A DNA stretch of 64,000 nt from CAYNLK01 sp964398055 (GTDB lineage: Bacteria; Chloroflexota; Anaerolineae; 4572-78; J111), in contig CAYNLK010000009.1 in NCBI GenBank assembly GCA_964398055.1, forward strand, positions 113,583 through 177,582, read 5' to 3'. The number at the start of each line of letters is the position of its first letter. Position 1 is the stretch's first letter. The position numbers and the translations under genes are program-made. A model generated the notes under the pieces. The model was not told where the DNA came from, searched no databases, and saw only the letters and a list, made by a program, of their open reading frames with translations. Shown here one piece after another: positions 24,416 to 32,833 of the stretch.

Positions 24416-25636
24416 ATGCCTTTACCAAAAGATGGCAGTAATCCGATTGCCTGGCGCATCGAGAAGATGAATGAACGGGTGCGCTCGGCCCGGGAACAAG
24501 ACCTGTACCTCTACTTACAACCGGCCGAAAAAGTTGAAGGGGTTTATGTGACCATCAAGGGTCGCAGAATGCTGCAATTTGCCTCTTATGCCTATCTGAA
24601 CCTGTTGGGCCATCCCAAAATTCAAGCCGCGGCTCGAGCCGCCCTGGACGAATTTGGCGCCGGTACGCACGGAGTGCGGGTTCTGGCCGGAACCACCCGC
24701 ATCCACGTGGAACTGGAAGAAACAATTGCCCGCTTCAAAAAAACCGAGGCCGCGGTAGCCCTATCCAGCGGTTATGTGACCAATTTGGGCGTTATTGCCG
24801 CGTTGCTGGGGCGTAACGATGTGGTTATTTCTGATAAGCTCAACCACGCCAGTATCGTTGATGGCTGTCTCCTTTCCCGGGCCAAGTTTGTGCGCTTTGA
24901 CCACAATGATATGGCCGCCCTGGAAAAGGCTTTACACGAGGCGCCGCGCAACGCGGGTAAGCTGGTGGTGGTTGACGCGGTTTTTAGCATGGATGGCGAT
25001 ATTATCAACCTGCCGGAGATCATCCGGCTGTGCCGCCAGTATGAGGCCCTGTTGATGGTTGACGAAGCTCACTCCGTGGGGGTCTTGGGCGAGACCGGCC
25101 ATGGCATTCTGGAACATTTTGGCATCGATGACCCCACCGCCATCGACCTCCATATGGGCACCCTCAGCAAAACCATTCCCAGTGTGGGGGGCTACATTGC
25201 CGGCTCGGAAGCGTTGATAACCTATCTCAAACACTCGGTGCGAGCCTTTGTCTTTTCGGCCGCCTTGCCGCCGGCATCGGCGGCCGCGGCCAAAGCTTCG
25301 TTTGAGGTGATTGAACAGGAGCCGGAGCGGGTGCAAGCCTTGCAGCGGAATGTCGATTATTTTATCAAAGGGTTGCAGGAGCGCGGCTTTAACACCCTCA
25401 ACAGTGAAACGCCGATTGTGCCAATTATTACCGGCGATGACGAGCGGGCCTGGATGATGGCTAAGCTCTCCCAGGAACGGGACATTTTTGTGCTGCCGGT
25501 GGTCTCGCCGGCGGTTCCGGCCGGAACCAGCCGCCTGCGGGCCAATGTTACCGCCGGGCACACCCTGGCCGAGATCGAACGGGCCATGGATATTTTTGAA
25601 GAAACCGGCACAGCCGTGGGCGTGTTGCCCGGCTGA
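24416..25636 (+). CDS. Alpha-oxoamine synthase family PLP enzyme (BioF/Kbl/SPT-like)
   Basis: 406 residues. Family blocks: NLLGHPKIQAAARAALDEFGAG, GVRVLAGTTRIHVELE, SSGYVTNLG, DKLNHASIVDG, VDEAHSVGVLGE (D216 pairs with the PLP nitrogen) and GTLSKTIPSVGGY, in which K252 forms the aldimine. These enzymes condense an amino acid with an acyl thioester. Alternatives are 8-amino-7-oxononanoate synthase, glycine C-acetyltransferase and serine palmitoyltransferase. The product cannot be fixed from motifs alone. The downstream lipid kinase and methyltransferase favour a lipid role, while no bio genes are adjacent. ATG has AAAGGGG just upstream. Confidence 0.85.
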   Translation: MPLPKDGSNPIAWRIEKMNERVRSAREQDLYLYLQPAEKVEGVYVTIKGRRMLQFASYAYLNLLGHPKIQAAARAALDEFGAGTHGVRVLAGTTRIHVELEETIARFKKTEAAVALSSGYVTNLGVIAALLGRNDVVISDKLNHASIVDGCLLSRAKFVRFDHNDMAALEKALHEAPRNAGKLVVVDAVFSMDGDIINLPEIIRLCRQYEALLMVDEAHSVGVLGETGHGILEHFGIDDPTAIDLHMGTLSKTIPSVGGYIAGSEALITYLKHSVRAFVFSAALPPASAAAAKASFEVIEQEPERVQALQRNVDYFIKGLQERGFNTLNSETPIVPIITGDDERAWMMAKLSQERDIFVLPVVSPAVPAGTSRLRANVTAGHTLAEIERAMDIFEETGTAVGVLPG

Positions 25637-25730
25637 GTCTGGTCTGGCCGGTGAATTACCAGCGGCAAAGGCCGTCGGCGATGGGGTTGTCTGGCCGGGC
25701 GGCCTTTACTTTTTTTCATGAGGCAGGGAT

Positions 25731-26624
25731 GTGTCGGACAGAGTCAAGGTCATTCTGAGCGGTTACGGCGGCCGATTGCCGGTTCAGGCCAAGGTGAATC
25801 AGGTTGAACAAGCCTTGCAGTCCACCGATCTTAAGTATGAGTTGGAGTTGACCCATCACCCCCACCATGCCATAGATTTGGCCTGCCGCGCCGCTCAAGA
25901 GGGCTGGCCGGTTATTGTAGCCGCGGGCGGCGACGGCACTGTGAATGAGGTGGTCAACGGACTAATGCAAGCCGCCGGGGACGAAGAAATTGGGCGGCTG
26001 GGTATCTTGCCTCTGGGTACCGGTAATGACCTGGCCGATGGCCTGAAATTGCCGCGTGATCTCAAACTGGCCTGTGAACGCCTTAGAGCCGGTTGCACCC
26101 GTCTCATTGACGTTGGCCAGGTGAACGACCGTTATTTTGTTAACAACGCCGCCGTTGGGCTGGAGGCCATAGTGACGATGAACCACCGGCAAATGCGCTG
26201 GGTCAAAGGCAACGTTCGCTACATTCTGGCCGCCTTAAAAACTGTCCTTCAGGCTCAAGTTTGGCAGATGCGGCTCATCTGGGACCATGGGGATTTTGAA
26301 GGGCCGATGGCAGTAGTCTCTGTCGGTAATAGTAACCGTACCGGCGGTTCATTCTATATGACCCCCCACGCTCGCCCCGACGATGGCCTGATCGATTTTG
26401 TTTATGCTCTCGGTATGAGTCGCTGGCAGCTCCTGCGCCTGCTGCCAAAAACCTTTTCCGGCGCTCACATCCATCATCCGCTGGTAAACTATCAACGCAC
26501 CACCCACCTTTCTCTCCGCTGCTCACCGCCTACCCCTATTCAGGCCGACGGTGAGATCATCGCTGAAGACGCCACTGCCCTGGAATTTCGCATCCTGCCC
26601 CAAAAATTGCGGGTCATCATCTAG
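25731..26624 (+). CDS. Diacylglycerol/sphingosine-type lipid kinase
   Basis: 297 residues, start GTG 25731. The nucleotide-binding signature AAGGDGTVNEVVNGL is at residues 64-78, followed by LGILPLGTGNDLADGLKLP. The C-terminal sandwich contains IQADGEI, as in DgkB/YegS-type kinases. Expected reaction: ATP-dependent phosphorylation of a lipid alcohol at the membrane. It lies 94 bases after the alpha-oxoamine synthase with no terminator between, so co-transcription is likely. Confidence 0.88.
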   Translation: MSDRVKVILSGYGGRLPVQAKVNQVEQALQSTDLKYELELTHHPHHAIDLACRAAQEGWPVIVAAGGDGTVNEVVNGLMQAAGDEEIGRLGILPLGTGNDLADGLKLPRDLKLACERLRAGCTRLIDVGQVNDRYFVNNAAVGLEAIVTMNHRQMRWVKGNVRYILAALKTVLQAQVWQMRLIWDHGDFEGPMAVVSVGNSNRTGGSFYMTPHARPDDGLIDFVYALGMSRWQLLRLLPKTFSGAHIHHPLVNYQRTTHLSLRCSPPTPIQADGEIIAEDATALEFRILPQKLRVII

Positions 26625-26664
26625 CCGCCAGCGCCTTCACCTACTTGACCTTTGACCATTATCG

Positions 26665-26699
26665 ATTGTTCATTGCTCATTGCTCATTGTTAATTGTTA
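26665..26699 (+). repeat. Heptanucleotide tandem repeat, five units, touching a start codon
   Basis: Five consecutive 7-mers ATTGTTC, ATTGCTC, ATTGCTC, ATTGTTA, ATTGTTA. The final A is also the A of the methyltransferase start codon at 26699, so no Shine-Dalgarno is possible in this leader. Confidence 0.85.
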
Positions 26700-27346
26700 T
26701 GTTGCCTTGTGGATTGATCAGATTTGGTTTTTATCTGCTGTATCATCAACTGTCCTGGAGCTACGAACTGGTAGCCTGGTTGGTTTCCTTTGGCCAGTGG
26801 GCGGCCTGGCGACGGCTGGCTCTGCTGATGATGCAGCCGGGACCAACGCTGGAGCTGGCTTTTGGGACGGGCGTCTTTTTTCTCGATTTGGTCGCGGCCG
26901 GCCACCGGCCGGTGGGTCTTGACCTGTCTCCCTACATGGCCCAACAGGCCGGTCGGCGATTGCGCCGCCACAATTATGCCCTGCCTCTGTGCCAGGCCCA
27001 GGTCCAGGCCATCCCGTTCCCCTCCGATCATTTTGTCAATGTCGTTGCTACGTTTCCCACCGATTATATGCTCCAACCTGATACTCTGGCCGAAATTCAG
27101 CGGGTCTTACGGGGACCGGCCTCTAACCCAGCCGGCCAGCTTGTTATTGTGGCCGAAGGGCAGCTCCGCGGCCCCTGGCCGCTCCGCCCTTTGATCCACT
27201 GGCTTTACAAAATCACCAACCAGCGCAGCATTCCACCCGAACAGCCGCTCGCCTTATTGGCTGCCCACGGTTTTGACCCTCGCTGGGAGATAGTTGAGCA
27301 CAATGGCGTCCGGGCCAGGCTGCTCATTGCCGGTAAACGCTGTTGA
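26699..27346 (+). CDS. Class I SAM-dependent methyltransferase
   Basis: 215 residues from ATG 26699. An upstream start at 26645 would translate the heptamer repeat (HCSLLIV) and is less likely. SAM-binding motif I is LELAFGTGVFFLDL (residues about 57-70), with Ala-Phe replacing the usual Gly-Cys. Motif II is PVGLDLSPYMAQQA, and the post-motif is VVATFPTDYMLQPDTLAEIQRVLRG. The N-terminal 40 residues are hydrophobic and may sit on the membrane. Placed 75 bases after the lipid kinase, it may methylate a lipid or quinone-like substrate. This is inferred from position only. Confidence 0.8.
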   Translation: MLPCGLIRFGFYLLYHQLSWSYELVAWLVSFGQWAAWRRLALLMMQPGPTLELAFGTGVFFLDLVAAGHRPVGLDLSPYMAQQAGRRLRRHNYALPLCQAQVQAIPFPSDHFVNVVATFPTDYMLQPDTLAEIQRVLRGPASNPAGQLVIVAEGQLRGPWPLRPLIHWLYKITNQRSIPPEQPLALLAAHGFDPRWEIVEHNGVRARLLIAGKRC

Positions 27347-27530
27347 GGTGACCGCCTGACCTGCTGAGCATAGTATCGCAAGGTGCGCTTCGGCTTTGGA
27401 GTCGAGGCTTCGGCCGGTTTTGGCCCCGGAATTCACCGGCAGGCTTCGATCAGCCTTGTCTCCGTAAAATTTGCCGCCAACGTGAACCGCACCCCACCGC
27501 GCGGCAACTTTTTTCTTTCGGGCTGTCCGG

Positions 27531-27539
27531 TGGTATAAT
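27531..27539 (+). promoter_or_regulatory. Extended -10 promoter of the NTPase-PD40 gene
   Basis: TGGTATAAT is a perfect extended -10 element, 69 bases upstream of the TTG start at 27608. The -35 region (TTTTCT) is poor. Confidence 0.65.
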
Positions 27540-27607
27540 TGATAATTCCGCGGTCAGTAAGGTAGCGAGGTAGTACCGTTGCATCTTGCAAGGAGATTGA
27601 TCGAGTC

Positions 27608-29932
27608 TTGGCTTTGAGAGAAATTACCAATCCCTATCGGCCCGGTGAGCCGGTTGTAGAGGCGGCGATGCTGTTTGGCCGTCAAGATGCCGCCGACTGG
27701 TTGGAGTTGCACATAACCGGGGGGATCCGAACGCTTGTCTTCAGCGGCACGCCCCTGATCGGCAAGACCTCTTTTATCAGACATGTTGGCGCTTTGCAGA
27801 GTTTCCCGGCCTTTAACCTGCTGGTCTCACTCTCAGAGCTTCACCCAACCGCCAGCCAGGCCGTTATCGACGCTGCGGCCCAGCCTGAGTCGCCAACCAT
27901 CAACTCGGTTTTGCAGGCGGTGATCGACCAACTGATCCCGCAGTTGACCTTGCTTGATCTGCTTCCGGCTGAACCGCTTGGATCAGCCACTCAAACCGCT
28001 TCAGTTTTGAGGATTCTATTTACCCGGGTTAACCAGCGGTTGGGAGCACAGCGGCTGGTGCTCTACTTTGATGATCTCCACCGGCTGTGTACGGACGATA
28101 TGGCCCTCACGGCCGGCTTCTTGACCTCACTGATCCCCTTATTAGACGAGTGCCCTCAACTGCACCTTGTATTTACCCTGAATCAGGATAAACTGAACCA
28201 GATTCAGCATCCCCTGTTTGAAAATGTGCCGGTTTATAACCTGGGGTCGCTGCCAACCGATGCCGCTCTCAACATGGTCACGTTGCCGGTTAAAGATGTT
28301 TTGCGTTTTGACTATGGCGTCACTAAAAGGATTGTCGAAGTCAATTCCCATCACCCCTATTACTTGAGTCTCTTTTGCCATACCCTGCTCAACCGGCAGG
28401 TTTACGATGGTTGGGTCAACCAGCGAAACTTTGACGCTGTTCTGGCCCAGGTTTTGGATACGCCAATTAAACCGTTTACCCAAATTTGGGATCATTCCAG
28501 TTGGGTGGAACGAGCCGTCCTGAGTGGCATGGCCTCTATTCAGGGTACCCACGGTCCGCTGACCAATCTGGAAATCACCCGTTTCCTCCAGCGCCAGGAT
28601 AGCCGAGCGACGGCCCCGGTGGTTGAGCAATCCCTGGTCACCCTGGCAGACCGAGGCGTGCTGGTGCCGATGGGAGCCATCAGTTATCGTTTCCACGTGG
28701 AACTGCTGCGGTTGTGGTTGCGTGAGCACACCCACCTGCCCGAGATTCTGCGCGAAGTCAACTGGGAGCGGCTGGCTGCCCAACTTGACGCCAGCGCCAA
28801 ACAACTCAAAGCCTCAACTCCGCCGATTGCCCGGCGCCAAAAAGCTAAACCGGCCCGTCGTCGCGGGATATTGTGGCCGGTTATGGTGGCCTTATTGCTG
28901 GTGCTATGTGTGTTGGTAACGGGGGCCGGCGTGGCGATGCAATATTTTGAATTGTCGCCTTTCCCGGCGGCCGAGCCTACCGTCACCGTGGCGGCCCTGG
29001 CCCCCACCGGTGAGCAGGCAAGTGGGCTGCCGGTCGTAGCCGTCGCTCCGCCTGAACCGACCCCAACAGTTACTCCAACTCCGCCCATGGTCGTCGCCCG
29101 AAGTTTGCCCTCTATTACCTTTATGGGCCGGGATATTGGCCAGGATTGGCGAATTTACGTGATGAACGCCGACGGCTCCGAGGTGACGGCGCTCTCCCCG
29201 GCAGGGGTCAATGATACCTCACCGGTCTGGTCGCCTGACGGCCAGAAGATTGCCTTTGTTTCGCAGCGCGACGGTAACCGGGAAATCTACGTGATGGATA
29301 GCAACGGTCAAAATGTGGTCAACGTTACCCGCCATCCCGCCGATGACTGGACTCCTTCCTGGTCACCGGACGGTTCTCGTTTGGCTTTCTCCTCTATCCG
29401 CAGCGGTGGCTGGGAAATTTATGTCCTCGATACGGCTTGCCTGCCTGTGCCCGAAACCTGTCCTGATCTGCTGACCCAAGTTACCAGTGATGGCAACGCC
29501 AATATTCTGCCGGTCTGGTCGCCGGACGGCTTTCGCTTTGCCTTTAACAGCAAAGCCAGCGGCAATTGGGATATCTACACCATGGCCATCGATGGCGCCG
29601 ACATCCGCCAGGTTACCACCGCGCCCGAAAATGACCTGTCGCCAAGTTGGTCACCCGATGGCGCCCAAATTGCCTTTGAGAGCAACCGCGACGGTATTGT
29701 GGAAGTCTATGTAGTCGACGCGGCCGGGGCCACCCCTCCTCGCAATATCACCAATCTACCACTGGCCAACGACCATGGCCCGGTCTGGACACCGGATGGC
29801 CAGCAGCTTGTCTTCTACTCCAATCGCGAAGGCAACTGGGACATTTTCTCGACCACCCTGGATGGTCAAACGGTCATCAACCTGACTCAAACTCCGGAAC
29901 GGGATGAGCAAACTCCGGCCTGGCGGCCCTGA
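27608..29932 (+). CDS. Transmembrane NTPase with an extracytoplasmic PD40 beta-propeller
   Basis: 774 residues, TTG start with AAGGAG 12 bases upstream. Residues 1-400 are a STAND/AAA-like NTPase: an N-terminal FGRQDAADWL lead-in, Walker A GTPLIGKTS (47-55), Walker B LVLYFDDLHRL (about 150) and a helical C-terminal part (VDPVV-like ALADRGVLVPMGAISYRFHVELLRLWL). One helix (WPVMVALLLVLCVLVTGAGV, about 420-440) is followed by a Pro/Thr linker. Residues 505-774 contain about six PD40/TolB blades (WSPDGQKIAFVS, WSPDGSRLAFSS, WSPDGAQIAFES). The layout suggests an external sensor propeller that signals to an internal NTPase. No such protein family with a known role is recognised. Confidence 0.85.
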   Translation: MALREITNPYRPGEPVVEAAMLFGRQDAADWLELHITGGIRTLVFSGTPLIGKTSFIRHVGALQSFPAFNLLVSLSELHPTASQAVIDAAAQPESPTINSVLQAVIDQLIPQLTLLDLLPAEPLGSATQTASVLRILFTRVNQRLGAQRLVLYFDDLHRLCTDDMALTAGFLTSLIPLLDECPQLHLVFTLNQDKLNQIQHPLFENVPVYNLGSLPTDAALNMVTLPVKDVLRFDYGVTKRIVEVNSHHPYYLSLFCHTLLNRQVYDGWVNQRNFDAVLAQVLDTPIKPFTQIWDHSSWVERAVLSGMASIQGTHGPLTNLEITRFLQRQDSRATAPVVEQSLVTLADRGVLVPMGAISYRFHVELLRLWLREHTHLPEILREVNWERLAAQLDASAKQLKASTPPIARRQKAKPARRRGILWPVMVALLLVLCVLVTGAGVAMQYFELSPFPAAEPTVTVAALAPTGEQASGLPVVAVAPPEPTPTVTPTPPMVVARSLPSITFMGRDIGQDWRIYVMNADGSEVTALSPAGVNDTSPVWSPDGQKIAFVSQRDGNREIYVMDSNGQNVVNVTRHPADDWTPSWSPDGSRLAFSSIRSGGWEIYVLDTACLPVPETCPDLLTQVTSDGNANILPVWSPDGFRFAFNSKASGNWDIYTMAIDGADIRQVTTAPENDLSPSWSPDGAQIAFESNRDGIVEVYVVDAAGATPPRNITNLPLANDHGPVWTPDGQQLVFYSNREGNWDIFSTTLDGQTVINLTQTPERDEQTPAWRP

Positions 29933-29959
29933 GCCGATTGTCAGTAGAAGCGATTGGTT

Positions 29960-32473
29960 ATGCCTCAGCATGTCAAACTGAAACGCCGACTCCTGGCTGT
30001 GGTCATCCTCCTGCTGGCCTTTGCCCTGCGTATCGTCGCTATCAGCCATATTCCGCCCGGCCTCTCTCATGATGAGGCTTACAACGGGGTCACCGCCCTG
30101 CAACTCCTCGACGGGCAGCACCGGATTTTTTTTGAAATCAACAAGGGTATCGAGCCGCTCATCATTTATTTGGAGGCGCTGGCCTTTTACGCCTTTGGGG
30201 TTGGGCCGGTCCAATTGCGCCTGGTCAATATTTTTTGCGGCATGCTGACCGTGGCCCTGGTCTACCCCCTGGCGACTCGCCTCTTCAATCACCGGATCGC
30301 CTTGCTGGCCATGGCTGGTCTGGCCCTTTCCTTCTGGGCGGTCTTTGTCAGCCGGTTGACCTTGCGGGCGGCGATCTTTCCGCCGCTGCTCATCCTGACC
30401 CTCTATTTTCTCTGGCGCGGTCTGACCGGCCCGGCGCCTCTCAGGTTCTTTGCTCTGAGTGGCCTGGCGGCCGGGGCGTCGATGTACACCTACCTCTCCA
30501 GCCGATTTGTGCCGTTGCTGGTTATCGTTATTTTCGGTTATCAGCTCATTCGGCGTCAGATCAACCGCCAGCATTGGCTGGGGTTGCTCATCCATCTGGC
30601 CATCTGGGCGGCGTTGTTGTCCCCCCTGGCCGGTTACTTCTGGCAAAATGCGGCCAGCTTTAGCGAACGTTCCAGCCAGGTTTCGACTCTGCCTTATCTG
30701 CTCAACGGTGAGTTTGGCCCAACCATTCACAGTACCCTGCGGACGCTGGGCATGTTCACTTTCCACGGTGATGACACCGACCGCTACAACCTCGACGGCC
30801 GGCCGGTCTTTGACTGGCTCAACGGCTTGTTTTTCTACCTGGGCCTGGGGCTGCTGCTTGTGCGCCTGCGTCGACCGCCCAGCCTGGCTGGACCGGCTGC
30901 GCTGCTGCTCCTGTGGCTCTTTTGCATGCTCCTGCCCGACTTCATCACCGACGACAGCCCTCATTTCTTGCGGACCATCGGCGCGCTGCCGGCCGTCTAC
31001 CTCACCTGGGCGGTCGGCCTGGCGTGGCTGCTCCAACGCCTTCCCAACCAGCTTGCTTGCGCTCTCCGCTCTCCGTTCCCCGCTCTCCGCTCTCCGCTCT
31101 TCGCTCCCCGCTCTCCGCTCTTCGCTCTTCGCTCTTCGCTCTCCGCTCCCCGCTCGCCGCTCATCCCTGCTCTGCTGCTCAGCTTGCTCCTGCTCTTTAC
31201 TACTATCCACACAGCCTATGATTACTTCATCCGGTGGGCCTCTGCGCCCCAGGCTCGCTCCATCTATGGCGCCGATATTGCCGAGATAGCGACTTATCTC
31301 AAAAATGCCAAGAGTGATGATTTGGTGGCTATTTCAGCCGAATATTATCAGGATTTAGACCCCTTTCGCTTCACGTTGCACTTTCAGGGGCAGCCCCCCT
31401 GGGTGATCTGGTTCGATGGCCGCCAAACCCTGGCCATACCCCCCCCGGCAAGCGGTCTATCGCCCCGTTACCTCTTTGCGGCCTCGGCTCCGGCTGCGCC
31501 GGAATGGCTGCCCTTGTTACAGGCTGTACCGGGGGGGTCCGGCGCGGCCTACACCCTTTATCGCTTGGCGGCTGGGGCTGGTCAGCCGCCGCTTCAACCT
31601 CCCCAGCTCTCCCCGGAAAATCGCCTGAACGTCAACATCAATGGCGATCTGGTTGTATCCGGTTATGAGGTTCTTGGCTCGGTCATAACCGGCGGCAAGT
31701 TTTTGGTGCTGTTGGGCTGGCAGCCGCTGCGCCCCTTGCCGCCCGGCACCGATTATACCTTTTTGGCTCGACTCCGGGACAGGCAGGGGCATCTGTGGGC
31801 CGAGGCCGATGGTCTGGGCTTGCCCCCGGTTTATTGGCAGCCTGGCGTGCAGGCCTGGCAACTGCTCACCTTTCGTCTGCCGGGCGATCTACCTCCCCGT
31901 GTCTACCAACTAACGGTCGAATTGGTCAACCGTAATAATGGCCGGGCCTTGCCCGCGATCACCGGCGAAACGGTTGTCCCGTTGACTACTCTTACGGTCC
32001 AACTGGCCCACACGCCCCGCCTGATCGACCCGGCTCGCTTGCCCAATCCAATCCCGGCCGCGTTGGCTCAGAGCGGGTCGACGGATTTGGCTCTGCGTGG
32101 GTACCGGCTGGATAAGCAGGTGGTCACACCGGGAGACGTTCTGGTTGTGACGCTCCATTGGCAGGTCCACCAACAGCCGCAGCAGGATTACCGCTTGCAC
32201 TTTTATCTAACCCCAGAAAACGATGCTGGGATGCCCCTCTACCAATGGCCTCTGCTCGATCCAATCGGCGGGGAGTGGCCCACCAGCCACTGGCCGACCG
32301 GTTACTGGGTGCAGGATAAGGTGAACCTGCCTGTTGCAATCGCTATCCCTCCCGGCAGATATAAGCTGGGAGTGGCCCTTGTCGCGGCGGCGGCCGGCCC
32401 CTTGCCCTCAAACCGTTCTGAGGCAGTGGGATCAAGCCATTTTGCGCTGGATTCGATCACGGTAGTCGATTAG
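29960..32473 (+). CDS. GT39 (PMT/ArnT-like) membrane glycosyltransferase with a repeat insertion
   Basis: 837 residues. The catalytic Asp-Glu motif is in the first outer loop (PGLSHDEAYNGVTALQLL, about residue 36). About ten TM helices follow, to residue 425, and then a long soluble C-terminal domain with beta-sandwich character. GT39 enzymes use polyprenyl-phosphate sugars on the outer face of the membrane. ATG 29960 is preferred over TTG 29954. Residues 368-402 are five copies of a seven-residue unit (ALRSPLF and variants), encoded by 15 DNA heptamers in the loop before the last helix. The gene starts 28 bases after the NTPase-PD40 gene. Confidence 0.82.
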   Translation: MPQHVKLKRRLLAVVILLLAFALRIVAISHIPPGLSHDEAYNGVTALQLLDGQHRIFFEINKGIEPLIIYLEALAFYAFGVGPVQLRLVNIFCGMLTVALVYPLATRLFNHRIALLAMAGLALSFWAVFVSRLTLRAAIFPPLLILTLYFLWRGLTGPAPLRFFALSGLAAGASMYTYLSSRFVPLLVIVIFGYQLIRRQINRQHWLGLLIHLAIWAALLSPLAGYFWQNAASFSERSSQVSTLPYLLNGEFGPTIHSTLRTLGMFTFHGDDTDRYNLDGRPVFDWLNGLFFYLGLGLLLVRLRRPPSLAGPAALLLLWLFCMLLPDFITDDSPHFLRTIGALPAVYLTWAVGLAWLLQRLPNQLACALRSPFPALRSPLFAPRSPLFALRSSLSAPRSPLIPALLLSLLLLFTTIHTAYDYFIRWASAPQARSIYGADIAEIATYLKNAKSDDLVAISAEYYQDLDPFRFTLHFQGQPPWVIWFDGRQTLAIPPPASGLSPRYLFAASAPAAPEWLPLLQAVPGGSGAAYTLYRLAAGAGQPPLQPPQLSPENRLNVNINGDLVVSGYEVLGSVITGGKFLVLLGWQPLRPLPPGTDYTFLARLRDRQGHLWAEADGLGLPPVYWQPGVQAWQLLTFRLPGDLPPRVYQLTVELVNRNNGRALPAITGETVVPLTTLTVQLAHTPRLIDPARLPNPIPAALAQSGSTDLALRGYRLDKQVVTPGDVLVVTLHWQVHQQPQQDYRLHFYLTPENDAGMPLYQWPLLDPIGGEWPTSHWPTGYWVQDKVNLPVAIAIPPGRYKLGVALVAAAAGPLPSNRSEAVGSSHFALDSITVVD
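31061..31165 (+). repeat. Heptanucleotide tandem repeat inside the GT39 reading frame
   Basis: Fifteen consecutive 7-mers of the type GCTCTCC, GCTCTTC, GCTCCCC (105 bases). Since 15 is divisible by three the frame is kept, and the translation repeats every seven residues. Gain or loss of one or two units would shift the frame. Confidence 0.9.
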
Positions 32474-32490
32474 ACTTGCGGCCTGACTTT

Positions 32491-32642
32491 AGGTTCTGTT
32501 GACATTTGCCGATTTCGCACGCTTCGATACGCCTTGGGGGCACTCAGCGTGCGAAATCGGCCCGAAAACGCACCCTGAGTAGGCGACAACCGTATCGAAG
32601 GGTGCGAAATTGGGGTAACTTGATGAAATGTCAACAGAACCT
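32491..32642. mobile_element. MITE-like element with 17-bp terminal inverted repeats
   Basis: The ends AGGTTCTGTTGACATTT (32491-32507) and its exact complement (32626-32642) bound 152 bp. Inside, CCGATTTCGCACGC pairs perfectly with its complement about 24 bases later. The right half is a diverged inverted copy of the left half (TTCGATACG and CGTATCGAA are both present). No coding capacity. No clear target-site duplication is visible at the ends. Confidence 0.8.
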
Positions 32643-32734
32643 GGTAATTCTTGGCAAAACGCCACAGTAGCCTCACGTTGGCTGTCACCTGTCCCTCTCG
32701 AAGTTATAACCAATCTATCACTCTGCAATTCAAC

Positions 32735-32764
32735 TTGTCATAGTCGTTGGCTTGGTGCTATAAT
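32735..32764 (+). promoter_or_regulatory. Promoter of the TPR-like membrane protein
   Basis: TTGTCA (32735-32740), an 18-bp spacer, then TGC plus TATAAT (32759-32764). The leader is about 62 bases to ATG 32834. Confidence 0.78.
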
Positions 32765-32833
32765 GCACTCAAGCCTCGTCAGAAGCCGGAAAAACGGTGG
32801 GCTAAGGCTATCTTATCAGTTGGGAGTCAGCCG

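Larger units (their letters stand above)
32474..32833. other. Intergenic region with a palindromic element and a promoter
   Basis: 360 bases without a gene. The first half is the MITE-like element 32491-32642. The second half carries the promoter 32735-32764 of the TPR-like membrane protein. The frame that runs back to 32747 lacks a ribosome-binding site and overlaps the promoter. Confidence 0.7.

Noticed and set aside
31061..31165. CRISPR array
   Set aside because: Units are 7 bases and contiguous, without spacers.
29756..31210. Long minus-strand frame opposite the GT39 and PD40 genes
   Set aside because: It is antisense to two strongly conserved coding regions and consists largely of Glu/Arg/Gln repeats produced by the heptamers and biased codons.
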